Below are positions 1 through 8,214 of a stretch of DNA of 64,000 nt, piece after piece (the first letter of the stretch is position 1; every line of letters begins with the position of its first letter). Source of the stretch: JACDAN01 sp035776735 (GTDB taxonomy: Bacteria > Actinomycetota > Thermoleophilia > Gaiellales > Gaiellaceae); contig DASSSO010000033.1 of the NCBI GenBank assembly GCA_035776735.1, positions 21,836 through 85,835 of the forward strand. The letters run 5' to 3'. The notes under the pieces are model-generated. The model was not told where the DNA came from. It worked only from the letters and a program-made list of their open reading frames with translations, and made no database searches. Made by a program: the position numbers and the translations under genes.

Positions 1-1095
1 GCCTTCGACGACCGGGAGCCGGCGCCCTGGCCCAGGCGCCACGCGCGCGCGCTCGTCGCCGCCGCGGCCGGGATCGCGCTGGTGGCCGCGGTGCTCAGCC
101 CGCCGGGCCGGGCGAGGATCGACGACGTCCGGGAGGCGATCGGGACGGAGAAGGTCGTAGGCGTCTCCCCGGCGAGACCGGCGCTCTTCTCGCTGCCGGC
201 GGCCGGCCGACTGCTCGTCGTCGCGCCGACGGGCGCCTGGGTCCTCGACGCCGACGGGTCCAAGCGCCGGCTCGGCGACTACGACCAGGCCTCGTGGTCG
301 CCGAACGGGCTCCACGTGGTCGCCTCGACGCGGAGCCAGCTCGTCGCCGTCCGCCCGAGCGGCGAGGTGCGCTGGACGCTGGCCCGGCCGCGAGTCCACG
401 ACGCCCGCTGGTCGCCGAGCGGGTTCCGGATCGCGTACCTGAGCGGCTCGAACCTCCGGCTCGTCGCCGGCGACAGGACGGGCGACCGGCGGGTCGACGG
501 CGCCTCGACCGTTGCGCCGGCCTGGCGGCCGGGGCAGCAGCACGTCCTCGCCTACGTCACCCCGGCCGGGCGGCTCAGGGTCGTCGACACGGACGCCGAC
601 CGAACGGTCTGGAGCGCGCCGGTGCGGGCGGTTCCGGCCCACGTCGAGTGGTCCGCGGACGGAACCCGGCTCCTCGCCGTCGTCCCGCTCTCGCCGAGCC
701 GGTTCGCGCTGACCGTGTACGACGCGTCCGGCCGCCGGCTGCAGTCGCTCCCGCTGCCCGGTGCGTTCCGGGATGCCGCCTTCGCGCCCGAGGGCCACCG
801 GCTCGCGCTCGCCCGGAGCCACGAGGAGCGGAGCGAGCTGCTCATCGTCGACGCCGACCTGCTGCGGCAGCAGGAGCCCGTCTTCCAAGGCAAGGGTGTC
901 TTCAGCGACGTCACCTGGGCGCCGGGTGGACGCTGGCTCCTGCTCGGCTGGGAGAGCGCCGACCAGTGGCTCTTCGTCCGCTCGACGGACGTCGAGAAGA
1001 TCAAGGCGGTCTCGAGCCTCGCCGTGCAGTTCGACCCGGGCGGGGACGGCGCAGGCGAGTTCCCGCGGGTCGAAGGCTGGTGCTGCGCACAGTAG
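1..1095 (+). CDS. Membrane-anchored beta-propeller protein, 5'-truncated
   Basis: The reading frame is open from the first base of the window, so the true start lies upstream. The first visible residues are charged, then come a hydrophobic stretch (ALVAAAAGIALVAAVLS, about residues 18-34) that looks like a single membrane anchor, and an extracytoplasmic domain. That domain repeats a blade motif of TolB/WD40 type: SWSPNGLHVVAS, RWSPSGFRIAYLS, EWSADGTRLLAVV, AFAPEGHRLALAR and TWAPGGRWLLLGW. Such propellers usually bind proteins or ligands; no catalytic signature is visible. The peroxiredoxin gene starts 10 nt after its stop, so the two may be co-transcribed. Its exact role is unknown. Confidence 0.8.
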   Translation, partial: AFDDREPAPWPRRHARALVAAAAGIALVAAVLSPPGRARIDDVREAIGTEKVVGVSPARPALFSLPAAGRLLVVAPTGAWVLDADGSKRRLGDYDQASWSPNGLHVVASTRSQLVAVRPSGEVRWTLARPRVHDARWSPSGFRIAYLSGSNLRLVAGDRTGDRRVDGASTVAPAWRPGQQHVLAYVTPAGRLRVVDTDADRTVWSAPVRAVPAHVEWSADGTRLLAVVPLSPSRFALTVYDASGRRLQSLPLPGAFRDAAFAPEGHRLALARSHEERSELLIVDADLLRQQEPVFQGKGVFSDVTWAPGGRWLLLGWESADQWLFVRSTDVEKIKAVSSLAVQFDPGGDGAGEFPRVEGWCCAQ

Positions 1096-1105
1096 GCTCC
1101 GGACG

Positions 1106-1576
1106 GTGCTGGCGGCCGGCGACCGCATTCCCGACGTGCAGGTGTGGCTCGCGCCCAGAGAGGGCGTCTCGCTTCACGACCTCGTCTCCGAGGGCCCGAT
1201 CCTCCTCCTCTTCTACCTCTTCGACTGGTCGGGCACCTGAACGAACGAGATGGAGCTCCTGCGTGACAGGAGCCGGGAGTTCGAGGAGGCGGGAGTCCGG
1301 ATCATGGCGGCGTCGCGCGACTCCGCCTGGTCGCACGTGGCCTGGATCCAGGCGCTCGACCTGACCTTCCCGCTGCTCTCGGACTGGAACGGCGACGCGG
1401 TTCGCGGCTTCGGGGTCGCGCAGGACTACCGGGGGATGAGCGACGTCGCCCAGCGGTCCGCGTTCCTCGTCGACACCGGCGGTACGGTCCGCGGCGCATG
1501 GGCCTACGAGGACGGCGACGTTCCGGACGTGGACGAGCTGCTCGCGGCCGCGCGGGCCTTGTCGGCCTCGTCCTAG
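1106..1576 (+). CDS. Peroxiredoxin (AhpC/TSA-like), probable selenoprotein with UGA-encoded Sec45
   Basis: One continuous frame runs from GTG 1106 to the stop at 1576 if the single in-frame TGA at 1238-1240 is read through, giving 156 residues, the usual size for a Bcp/Prx-like protein. The N-terminal half (GDRIPDVQV... ILLLFYLFDWSGT) and the C-terminal half (TNEMELLRDRSREFEEAG, then FPLLSDWNGDAVRGFGV) are two parts of one thioredoxin-fold peroxidase. The TGA falls exactly where the peroxidatic Cys of the T-x-x-C motif belongs (DWSGT-U-TNE). A perfect stem-loop follows it at 1255-1273. Expected role: thiol-dependent reduction of hydroperoxides in the cytoplasm, with selenocysteine as attacking residue. 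No resolving cysteine is visible. Alternatives are a nonsense-mutated gene or a base-call error, but both halves are well preserved. Confidence 0.82.
1255..1273 (+). promoter_or_regulatory. Candidate bacterial SECIS element
   Basis: GCTCCTG (1255-1261) pairs perfectly with CAGGAGC (1267-1273) around the 5-nt loop CGTGA. The loop begins 21 nt after the in-frame TGA, and its second base is G. This fits the bacterial SECIS model as I know it: a short stem, a small apical loop with a G in the first two positions, and roughly 16-37 nt between UGA and loop. It would bind SelB with Sec-tRNA to recode the UGA at 1238. The same bases encode ELLRDRS in the peroxiredoxin. Confidence 0.7.
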
Positions 1577-3066
1577 TCCTCTACCTCGGCGCCGGCCTCG
1601 TCTCGACGTGGCCCGCGCTCCGCGACGCGCGCGCGGACTTCCTCGCGGAGGGGTTGCCCGGGCGTCCAGGGGCGGCGCAGCCCGGCGACCACCTGCAGAC
1701 GGCCTGGCAGCTCTGGCTTCCCGGGCACCAGCTCCGGCGAGGAGAAGCGCCGTGGCTCGACCCGTACAGCTTCCAGCCCCAGGTCGACCCGCGGGTCAAC
1801 TTCGCCGGCTGGCCGTTCGGCGCCGTCTTCGGGCCGCTGAAGGGCCTGCTCGGCGTGGTCGCCGCCTGGAACGTCTTCGTGCTGCTCGGCTACCTCGGCT
1901 GCGGCGCGCTGGCGTTCCTGTGGCTGCGCTCGATCGGGCTCGGCGTCGGGGCGGCGCTCGTGGGAGGTCTCGTCTTCGCGCTCGCGCCGTACCGTGCCGT
2001 GCAGGCGGGCGCCGGCCACCTCCTCGCCTGGATCTCGATGTTCCTGCCGCTCTCGCTCTGGGCCTGGGAGCGGCGCTGGTACTGGCTCACCGCAGCGGCT
2101 CTCGCGTCGATTCCGCTGTCGGGCCAGGTGCATCTCGCCCTCGGCGCGATTCCGTTCGTCACCGCGTACGCGCTGTTGCGGGGCGGCGACCGGCGCTGGG
2201 CCGGCGGGGCGGCGGCCGGCGCCGTCGGCGCCGGTCTCTTGGTCTGGGCGCTCTCGATCCGGGGCTCGATCGGGACCTCCCGCTCCTTCGCCTCGGTCGA
2301 GCGCTACTCGGCCGAGCTCGCGGACTTCGTCTCGCGCGACCCGCGCCACGGCCTCGAGCCGTTCGTCTTCGTCGGCTGGCTCGTGCCGCTCCTGGCGCTC
2401 CTGGGGCTTGTGTTTCATGTGACGAGGCTCACCGTCTTCCTCGCCTGCTCGGCGCTCGCCGCCTGCCTCCTGGCGCTCGGAGCCAATCTTCCGGGCTACG
2501 AGACGGCGTGGGAGGCCCTGCCCGGGCTGGGGAGCACCCGCGTCCCGGGGAGGCTGATGCCGATCGCCTGCCTGGCGATCGCCGCCCTTGCCGCGTTCGG
2601 CGCGCAGGAAACGGCTCGTCACATGAAACACAAGCTCGCGGGGGCCGCCGTCGCCGCAGTGGTGCTCGCGCTCGTCGCGATCGACCTGCGGATCGATGTG
2701 ACCGCCTACCGGCCGACGGCCGCGGACGAGGGGAACCGGGCCTACGCGGCACTCGGGCAGCAGGGCGGCGGCCGACTGCTCGAGATGCCGGTGCACACGC
2801 CGGACCGCCACGAGGGGAGCGTCTACCTCTACTACGCGATGCAGGCGCCGCGCGAGCGCCCGGCCGGCTACTCGACCGTCGCACCGAGGGAGGCGGCCCG
2901 CGTCCTACGCGAGCTGCAGCCCTGCGCGGACGCGCGGCATCTCGCCGAGCTCGGCGTCCGGTACCTCGCCGTCCACGGACGCCCGCGCTGCGGCGTCGGC
3001 GGCCGGCTGCTCGCCCGCGACGGGCCCGTCGCGCTCTACGAGGCCTACATCCCCGTAGGCTGGTAG
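1498..3066 (+). CDS. Polytopic membrane protein, glycosyltransferase-like, unknown function
   Basis: A 522-residue protein with about ten hydrophobic segments, starting with LVGLVLVLYLGAGLVSTW after a short basic N-terminus. A soluble stretch (GDHLQTAWQLWLPGHQL, residues about 63-80) follows the first segment, and the C-terminus is a hydrophilic domain of about 120 residues. The plan (membrane segment, early acidic loop, many segments, C-terminal extracytoplasmic domain) resembles GT-C/PMT-like or YfhO-like membrane proteins, but I see no firm family signature. ATG 1498 is the only usable start before the first membrane segment. It lies inside the peroxiredoxin gene (79-nt overlap), so translation is probably coupled. 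A perfect 21-bp inverted repeat lies within the gene. Confidence 0.75.
   Translation: MGLRGRRRSGRGRAARGRAGLVGLVLVLYLGAGLVSTWPALRDARADFLAEGLPGRPGAAQPGDHLQTAWQLWLPGHQLRRGEAPWLDPYSFQPQVDPRVNFAGWPFGAVFGPLKGLLGVVAAWNVFVLLGYLGCGALAFLWLRSIGLGVGAALVGGLVFALAPYRAVQAGAGHLLAWISMFLPLSLWAWERRWYWLTAAALASIPLSGQVHLALGAIPFVTAYALLRGGDRRWAGGAAAGAVGAGLLVWALSIRGSIGTSRSFASVERYSAELADFVSRDPRHGLEPFVFVGWLVPLLALLGLVFHVTRLTVFLACSALAACLLALGANLPGYETAWEALPGLGSTRVPGRLMPIACLAIAALAAFGAQETARHMKHKLAGAAVAAVVLALVAIDLRIDVTAYRPTAADEGNRAYAALGQQGGGRLLEMPVHTPDRHEGSVYLYYAMQAPRERPAGYSTVAPREAARVLRELQPCADARHLAELGVRYLAVHGRPRCGVGGRLLARDGPVALYEAYIPVGW
2406..2426 (+). repeat. Left arm of a perfect 21-bp inverted repeat
   Basis: GCTTGTGTTTCATGTGACGA followed by G; the exact reverse complement lies at 2615-2635. 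The arm is AT-richer than its surroundings and encodes LVFHVTR between membrane segments of the 1498-3066 protein. Confidence 0.9.
2615..2635 (-). repeat. Right arm of the 21-bp inverted repeat
   Basis: Exact reverse complement of 2406-2426, separated from it by 188 nt. It encodes RHMKHK in a presumed cytoplasmic loop. Inverting the enclosed segment would keep the reading frame open through both arms. Confidence 0.9.
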
Positions 3067-3068
3067 CC

Positions 3069-3380
3069 GTGGAGCTGGAGAGCTACACGTTCGTCCTCCT
3101 CCGGCGGGGCCCCCGAGCGGACGAGTTCGGCGAGAGCGAGCTGGCGGAGCTCCAGGCCGGGCATCTCGCGTTCCTCGATCGGATGCGGAACGAGGGCCAC
3201 CTGCGGCTCTCGGGGCCCTTCCGAGGCCAGGAGGACGAGACGAAGCGCGGTTTCTGCCTCTACCGGACGAGCGTGGACGAGACGAGGCGGCTGATCGCCG
3301 AGGGCGATCCGTCGGTGCGCGCCGGCCGGATGGCGGTCGAGGCGATGACATGGCTGACGCCGAAGGGAGCGTTCGGCTGA
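3069..3380 (+). CDS. YciI-like protein
   Basis: 103 residues from GTG 3069, 2 nt after the preceding stop. The sequence (YTFVLLRRGPRADEF, AGHLAFLDRMRNEGHLRLSG, FCLYRTSVDETRRLIAEGDP) follows the YciI/dimeric alpha-beta barrel pattern: a first beta strand, an H-x-x-F-L helix, a gain-of-function strand and the D-P turn. Members are small cytoplasmic dimers, some with hydrolytic or chloride-lyase activity, most uncharacterised. The gene overlaps the start of tag by 31 nt, so it is probably translated with it. Function unassigned. Confidence 0.8.
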   Translation: MELESYTFVLLRRGPRADEFGESELAELQAGHLAFLDRMRNEGHLRLSGPFRGQEDETKRGFCLYRTSVDETRRLIAEGDPSVRAGRMAVEAMTWLTPKGAFG

Positions 3381-4009
3381 GTGACGACCGGCTCGTGCGG
3401 GGCGACGACGGCGTCACCCGCTGCTTCTGGGGCGCCTCGCCGCCGGAGTACCAGGCGTACCACGACGCCGAGTGGGGCTTCCCCGTCGACGACGACCGGC
3501 GCCTGTTCGAGAAGCTCGTCCTCGAGGGCTTCCAGTCCGGGCTCTCCTGGCTGACGATCCTCCGCAAGCGCGAGAACTTCCGCAACGCCTTCGCCGGTTT
3601 CGACTTCGAGCAGATGGCGCGGTTCGGCGAAAAGGACGTCGAGCGGCTGCTCGGCGACGCCGGGATCGTCCGACACCGCGGGAAGATCGAGGCTGCGATC
3701 AACAACGCGCAGCGGGCGGTCGAGCTCGTCGCCGAGGAGGGCTCGCTGGCCACCTACGTCTGGCGCTTCGAGCCCGACCCGAAGTCTCGGCCGAAGCGGC
3801 CCACCTGGGACGAGCTGCTGGAGCTGGCCGAGACGCCGGAGTCCCGCGCGCTCGCGAAGGATCTGAAGCGCCGCGGCTGGCGCTTCGTCGGCCCGACGAC
3901 GGTTTATGCCTTCATGCAGGCGATGGGCCTCGTCAACGACCACTTGCACGGCTGCGACGCGCGCGAGCACGCCGAGCTGGCGCGGGCCGAGTTCGACCGC
4001 CCGGCCTAG
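3350..4009 (+). CDS. tag: DNA-3-methyladenine glycosylase I
   Basis: 219 residues. Tag removes 3-methyladenine from alkylated DNA to start base excision repair. The family features are clear: RCFWG near the start (Cys25), YHDAEWG (His38), GLSWLTILRKRENFR, and a C-terminal NDHLHGC in which His198 and Cys202 match the HxxxC half of the structural zinc site (Cys4, His17, His175 and Cys179 in the E. coli enzyme). An N-terminal extension of about 20 residues precedes the usual start. ATG 3350 overlaps the YciI-like gene; the stop lies back to back with the fabI stop on the other strand. A second, AlkA-like glycosylase is at 42857-43675. Confidence 0.95.
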   Translation: MADAEGSVRLSDDRLVRGDDGVTRCFWGASPPEYQAYHDAEWGFPVDDDRRLFEKLVLEGFQSGLSWLTILRKRENFRNAFAGFDFEQMARFGEKDVERLLGDAGIVRHRGKIEAAINNAQRAVELVAEEGSLATYVWRFEPDPKSRPKRPTWDELLELAETPESRALAKDLKRRGWRFVGPTTVYAFMQAMGLVNDHLHGCDAREHAELARAEFDRPA

Positions 4010-4789
4010 CTACATGCCCATCGAGTGGTAGCCGCTGTCGACGTACAGCGTCGTCGCCGTCACGTTGTCCGCCTCGTCCGAGAGCAGGTACGCGGCCGCG
4101 GCGCCCACGTCGTCCGCGTCGATCGGCCGGTGGAGCGGCGAGCGCTCCTCGACGATCGACTCCATCGTCGGAAAGCCGGCGATCGAGCGGGCGGCCAGCG
4201 TGCGCACCGGGCCGGCGGAGATCGCGTTCACGCGGATGTTCTTCTGCCCGAGGTCCCAGGCCAGGTACTGGACGGACGAGTCGAGCGCGGACTTGGCCAC
4301 GCCCATGACGTTGTAGTGCGGCACCGCCCGCTGCCCGCCGAGGTACGTCATGGTCAGGATCGAGCCGCCCCCGGCCGCCTCCATCAGCGGCTCCGCCGCG
4401 CGTGCGAGGGCGACGAGCGAATAGGCGCTCACGTCAAGAGCCATCCAGAACCGGTCGCGCGGCGTATCGGTGAAGCGGCCCTCGAGATCCTCGGCGGCCG
4501 CGAAGGCGACCGAGTGGACGAGGAGGTCGAGCCCGCCGTCGAACGTCTCCCCCACGTCGCGCAAGACGCGGTCGACGTCCTCGTCCGACCGGACGTCGCA
4601 CGCGGTGACAAGCGGGCTGGAGACCGACTCGGCGAGCTCGCGGACGTTCTTCTCGATCCGCTCGCCCTGGTAGGTGAAGGCGAGCTGCGCACCCTCCTCG
4701 GCCAACCTGCGGCCGATCGCCCACGCGATCGAGCGCTTGTTCGCGACACCGGTGACGAGCCCGCGCTTGCCCTCGAATCTCCCAGGCAT
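4010..4789 (-). CDS. fabI: Enoyl-[acyl-carrier-protein] reductase (NADH), FabI type
   Basis: 259 residues, the usual FabI length. It reduces trans-2-enoyl-ACP in the last step of each fatty-acid elongation round (type II FAS, cytoplasm). Visible signs: the FabI cofactor segment GLVTGVANKRSIAWAIG at about residues 10-26, and the Y-x6-K catalytic arrangement with Tyr159 and Lys166 (HYNVMGVAK), preceded by Tyr149 (TYLGG). The C-terminus has VYLLSDEADNVT-type residues followed by the YVDSGYHSMGM tail. It is divergent from the subtilase gene with only a 17-nt gap; a TAGGAT hexamer lies 7 nt before the ATG. FabI is the triclosan/isoniazid target family. Confidence 0.96.
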   Translation of the reverse strand: MPGRFEGKRGLVTGVANKRSIAWAIGRRLAEEGAQLAFTYQGERIEKNVRELAESVSSPLVTACDVRSDEDVDRVLRDVGETFDGGLDLLVHSVAFAAAEDLEGRFTDTPRDRFWMALDVSAYSLVALARAAEPLMEAAGGGSILTMTYLGGQRAVPHYNVMGVAKSALDSSVQYLAWDLGQKNIRVNAISAGPVRTLAARSIAGFPTMESIVEERSPLHRPIDADDVGAAAAYLLSDEADNVTATTLYVDSGYHSMGM

Positions 4790-4796
4790 CGAGGCG

Positions 4797-4802
4797 ATCC
4801 TA
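4797..4802 (-). promoter_or_regulatory. Candidate -10 element of fabI
   Basis: On the minus strand TAGGAT ends 7 nt before the fabI ATG, so the transcript would be leaderless or nearly so. No clear -35 is visible. Confidence 0.4.
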
Positions 4803-4806
4803 CGGT

Positions 4807-7800
4807 GTGACTACTCTGTACGTCTTGCGCCGCCAGCTCTTGCTCTTGGTCCCGATGGCGGCGCTTGCGCTCGCAGCGCCGGCCTCTGCCGCGCTCCGCC
4901 CGATCGAGCGGACGTTCGGCGACATCACGGTCCCGCGCGTCTCGAAGGGGACGCTCCGCGTCTCCGCGGCGCAGGGATCGGGGCGGATGACCGTGATCGC
5001 GACGCTGAGGCTCCCGCCGCTCGCGGCCGCGCGCGGCCCGGGCTTCTTCGCCACCCTCGGCCCGAGCCGGCTCGACACGGCCAGCGCATCGTCGCGCTCC
5101 TACCTCGCGCGCGTGCAGGCCGAGCAGGCCGCCGCGGCCCGCGCGATCCGCACCGCCGTCCCCGGGGCGCGGCTCGTCCACCGGTTCCAGGTCGTGCTGA
5201 ACGGGATCACCGTCGAGCTCCCGGTGGCGGACCTCCCGAAGCTCCAGGCGCTCAGCTCCGTCGCCCGCGTCTACCCGAGCGTGCGCCACTTCCTGAAGAC
5301 GAACCGAAGCCCCGGCGTGATCGGCGCGACCGCGTTCACGGCGGGGACGGGCGCGACCGGCGCCGGCGTCAAGATCGCGGTCGTCGACGACGGGATCGAC
5401 CAGACGAACCCGTCCTTCAGCCCGGGCGGGTTCGCGTATCCGCCCGGCTTTCCGAAGGGGCAGACCGCCTACACGACGCCGAAGGTGATCGTGGCCCGCA
5501 GCTTCACCGCGCGCGGCTCCGGCACCCGCGGTCGCCTCCCCGTCGACTCGCGCGTCTCCTTCCACGGGACCCACGTCGCGGGCATCGCCGCCGGCCGCGC
5601 CGGAACCGCCTCCCCGGGCGGCCGCGACCACCCCCCGACGGCGGGACTGAGCGGCGTGGCGCCGAACGCCTGGATCGGGAACTATCGCGTCTTCAACGTC
5701 CCGACCCCGGCCGGGCACATCTCGACGACGGGACAGACCGTCGCCGCCTTCGAGCAGGCCGTCCGCGACGGAATGGACGTCATCAACTACTCCGGCGGCT
5801 CGCCCGCGATCGACCCGCGCACGGACGCGATGATGGAGACGGTCGCGAACGTCACGCGCGCCGGTGTCGTCGTCGTCGCCTCCGCCGGGAACGACCGCGA
5901 CGACTTCGGCCTCGGCTCGACCGGCTCGCCGTCCACCTCGCCGGAGGCGATCGGCGTCGCGGCCACGTCCAACACGCACGTGTTCGCGCCTGCACTCGCC
6001 GTCAGCGATCCCGGCGCCCCGGCGTCCGTCCGGCGGATCCCGTTCAAGCCGGACGCCCTCGGCGCGCCCTCGTCCTGGGGGCAGACCGACCGGTCGCTCG
6101 TCGACGTCGGCTCGATCACAGGGACGAACGGCCAGCCCGTACCGACGCAGCTCTGCGGAATCGGGCGCGATCCCAACGCCGGAACCAACCCGCTGCCGCG
6201 CGGGTCGCTCGCCGGCTCGTTCGCGCTGATCTCCCGCGGCCGCTGCAGCATCTTCTCCAAGGCGGCCCGTGCGGCCGCGGCGGGCGCGGCGGGCCTCGTG
6301 ATCGTCGACAACCGCTTCGGCGAGGCGAACCCGATCCCGCTCCTAGTCTCCGTGCGCGCCGGGATGATCTCCGACCTCGACGGCGCGAACTTGCGCGCGT
6401 ACCTCGCGACGCGAGGAGGCCGCGCACCGATTCGCATCGGGCCGGGGGTCACCGAGATCGAGACCGGGCGGAGCGGGATCATCACGAGCTTCTCCGCCGG
6501 CGGCCCGACCGCATTCGGCCACAACCTGAAGCCGGACCTCGCCGCGCCGGGCGGCGAGATCCTCTCTGCGACCCTCCCCGGGTTCACGGGCGGCTCACGG
6601 TTCGCCAACTTCGACGGGACGAGCATGTCGGCGCCGCATGTCACCGGCGCGGTCGCGCTCCTCCGCGAACGGCACCGTGAGTGGACGGTGCGGCAGGTGA
6701 AGTCCGCGCTGATGTCGACTGCCGTTGCGGCGTGGGGCAACAGCGCGCGGACGCAGGAGGCCCCGGTGCTCCTGCAGGGCGCCGGCCTCGTCAACGTGCA
6801 GGCCGCCGACGACCCGAAGATCTTCGCGGAGCCCGGGTCGCTCTCATTCGGAGACCTCAACCTGGTCGCCGCAGTCACCTCGAAGCAGCTCCTGCTCTCG
6901 ATCCGGGACGCCGGCGGCGGCGGCGGCACGTGGACAGTCGAGCTCCGGCCGCAGTCCGCGTCGGCCGGCGCGACCATCGAGGTTCCTTCGAGCGTCACGA
7001 TCCCGCCCGGAGGCGCGTCAGACGTCCAGGTGACCGCGCGCGCCGACGGCGGGGCGCCGAAGGGCGACAACTACGGCTTCGTCGTACTCCGGCAGGGCGC
7101 CGTCACGCGCCGGGTGCCCTACGCGTTCTTCCTCACGCGGCCGGGGCTCGCGGGCGTCACCGCCCGTCCGCTCGCGCGCGTCCAGACCGGCACGACCGCG
7201 TCGGGAACGTCGTTCGCCGACCGCTACCGGTTCCCCGCGGCGCCCTTCGGCCACCCACCGGATTACGGCGCCGGCCCGGACATGGTGGAGGACGGCGCCG
7301 AGCGGCTGTACTCGATCCGGGTCCGGAACCGGGTCGTCAACGTCGGCGCGGCCGTGATCACCTCGTCGCCCAACTCGGCGATCGACCCGTTCTTCCTCGG
7401 CGCCAAGGACGAGAACGCGGTTCAGGGCTACGTCGGGACGCCGACGAACATCAACGGGCTGACGATCGGCTACGGGCTCGCGATCGGGGCGGCCGGCGCG
7501 GTCTTCGCCCCCCCGGGCACGTACTACGTCGCCGTGGACTCCGGCCGTGACGAGTTCACGAATCAGCGGCGGGCGGGCAGCTACCGCCTGCGCTCGTGGG
7601 TCAACGACATGCATCCGCCGTCGGTGCGGCTCCTGACGACCCGGGTCACGGCCGGCCGGCCGACGCTCGCGGTTCAGACGCTCGACCGCGGGGCGGGCGT
7701 CGACCCGTTCTCCCTGACCCTAGGCTACGGGCGCGTCCTGGTCGCGGCGGCCGCCTACGACCCGTTCTCCGGGGTCGCGATCTTCGCGCTTCCCCCGGCG

Positions 7801-8214
7801 GCGCCGGCCATCCGCGCCGGCAGGCTGAACGCGCTCTTCCAGTCCGCGGACTACCAGGAGGCAAAGAACGCGGACGTCTTCGGGGACGAGCTGATGCCGA
7901 ACACGCGCGTGAAGGCCACGCGGGTCCGGGTCGTCTCCGGCCCGACGCTGACGTGGCTGCTGCCGCTCCCGCGGACCTGCGTCGCCCGGACCGTGCCGCT
8001 GCTCGTCGTGGCGAGCCCACCGGCGAAGGCCCGCACCGCACGGTTCTTCGACGGCAAGCGGCAGATCCGCGTGCTGCGCCGCAACGCCGCCGGCCTGTAC
8101 GCGACCACTTGGCGGACGGCCGGTGCCAAGCGCGGCGCGCACACGCTCCGCGCGGTCGTACAGGTGGCCGGCAAGCGCGTCGAGGCGACGCGCGTCGTCC
8201 GCGTGTGCCGGTAG
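4807..8214 (+). CDS. Secreted subtilisin-like serine protease (S8) with PA domain
   Basis: 1135 residues. An N-terminal signal peptide (RRQLLLLVPMAALALAAP, cleavage near ASA-A) is followed by an I9-like propeptide (residues about 60-160: VLNGITVELPVADLPKLQ), then the S8 catalytic domain. The triad is Asp194 (VVDDGID), His253 (FHGTHVAG) and Ser606 (DGTSMSAPHV), with the oxyanion Asn in SAGND. The gap of about 350 residues between His and Ser holds a protease-associated (PA) insert (SRGRCSIFSKAARAAAAGAA, VIVDNRFGEAN). About 500 residues after the catalytic Ser look like beta-rich Fn3-like domains. Expected role: extracellular protein degradation. GTG 4807 is chosen because it precedes the signal peptide directly. 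The gene overlaps the next one by 10 nt. Confidence 0.93.
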   Translation: MTTLYVLRRQLLLLVPMAALALAAPASAALRPIERTFGDITVPRVSKGTLRVSAAQGSGRMTVIATLRLPPLAAARGPGFFATLGPSRLDTASASSRSYLARVQAEQAAAARAIRTAVPGARLVHRFQVVLNGITVELPVADLPKLQALSSVARVYPSVRHFLKTNRSPGVIGATAFTAGTGATGAGVKIAVVDDGIDQTNPSFSPGGFAYPPGFPKGQTAYTTPKVIVARSFTARGSGTRGRLPVDSRVSFHGTHVAGIAAGRAGTASPGGRDHPPTAGLSGVAPNAWIGNYRVFNVPTPAGHISTTGQTVAAFEQAVRDGMDVINYSGGSPAIDPRTDAMMETVANVTRAGVVVVASAGNDRDDFGLGSTGSPSTSPEAIGVAATSNTHVFAPALAVSDPGAPASVRRIPFKPDALGAPSSWGQTDRSLVDVGSITGTNGQPVPTQLCGIGRDPNAGTNPLPRGSLAGSFALISRGRCSIFSKAARAAAAGAAGLVIVDNRFGEANPIPLLVSVRAGMISDLDGANLRAYLATRGGRAPIRIGPGVTEIETGRSGIITSFSAGGPTAFGHNLKPDLAAPGGEILSATLPGFTGGSRFANFDGTSMSAPHVTGAVALLRERHREWTVRQVKSALMSTAVAAWGNSARTQEAPVLLQGAGLVNVQAADDPKIFAEPGSLSFGDLNLVAAVTSKQLLLSIRDAGGGGGTWTVELRPQSASAGATIEVPSSVTIPPGGASDVQVTARADGGAPKGDNYGFVVLRQGAVTRRVPYAFFLTRPGLAGVTARPLARVQTGTTASGTSFADRYRFPAAPFGHPPDYGAGPDMVEDGAERLYSIRVRNRVVNVGAAVITSSPNSAIDPFFLGAKDENAVQGYVGTPTNINGLTIGYGLAIGAAGAVFAPPGTYYVAVDSGRDEFTNQRRAGSYRLRSWVNDMHPPSVRLLTTRVTAGRPTLAVQTLDRGAGVDPFSLTLGYGRVLVAAAAYDPFSGVAIFALPPAAPAIRAGRLNALFQSADYQEAKNADVFGDELMPNTRVKATRVRVVSGPTLTWLLPLPRTCVARTVPLLVVASPPAKARTARFFDGKRQIRVLRRNAAGLYATTWRTAGAKRGAHTLRAVVQVAGKRVEATRVVRVCR

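Noticed and set aside
2406..2426. Resemblance to the ParB-binding parS half-site (TGTTTCAcGTGA)
   Set aside because: The second half of parS is missing, the central base differs, and no parA/parB or replication genes are near.
1573..2811. A 412-codon open frame on the minus strand, opposite the membrane-protein gene
   Set aside because: Its composition is the usual GC-rich shadow (mostly R, G, E, P, A); the plus-strand reading has clear membrane helices. It matters only as the sequence that an inversion of 2406-2635 would expose.
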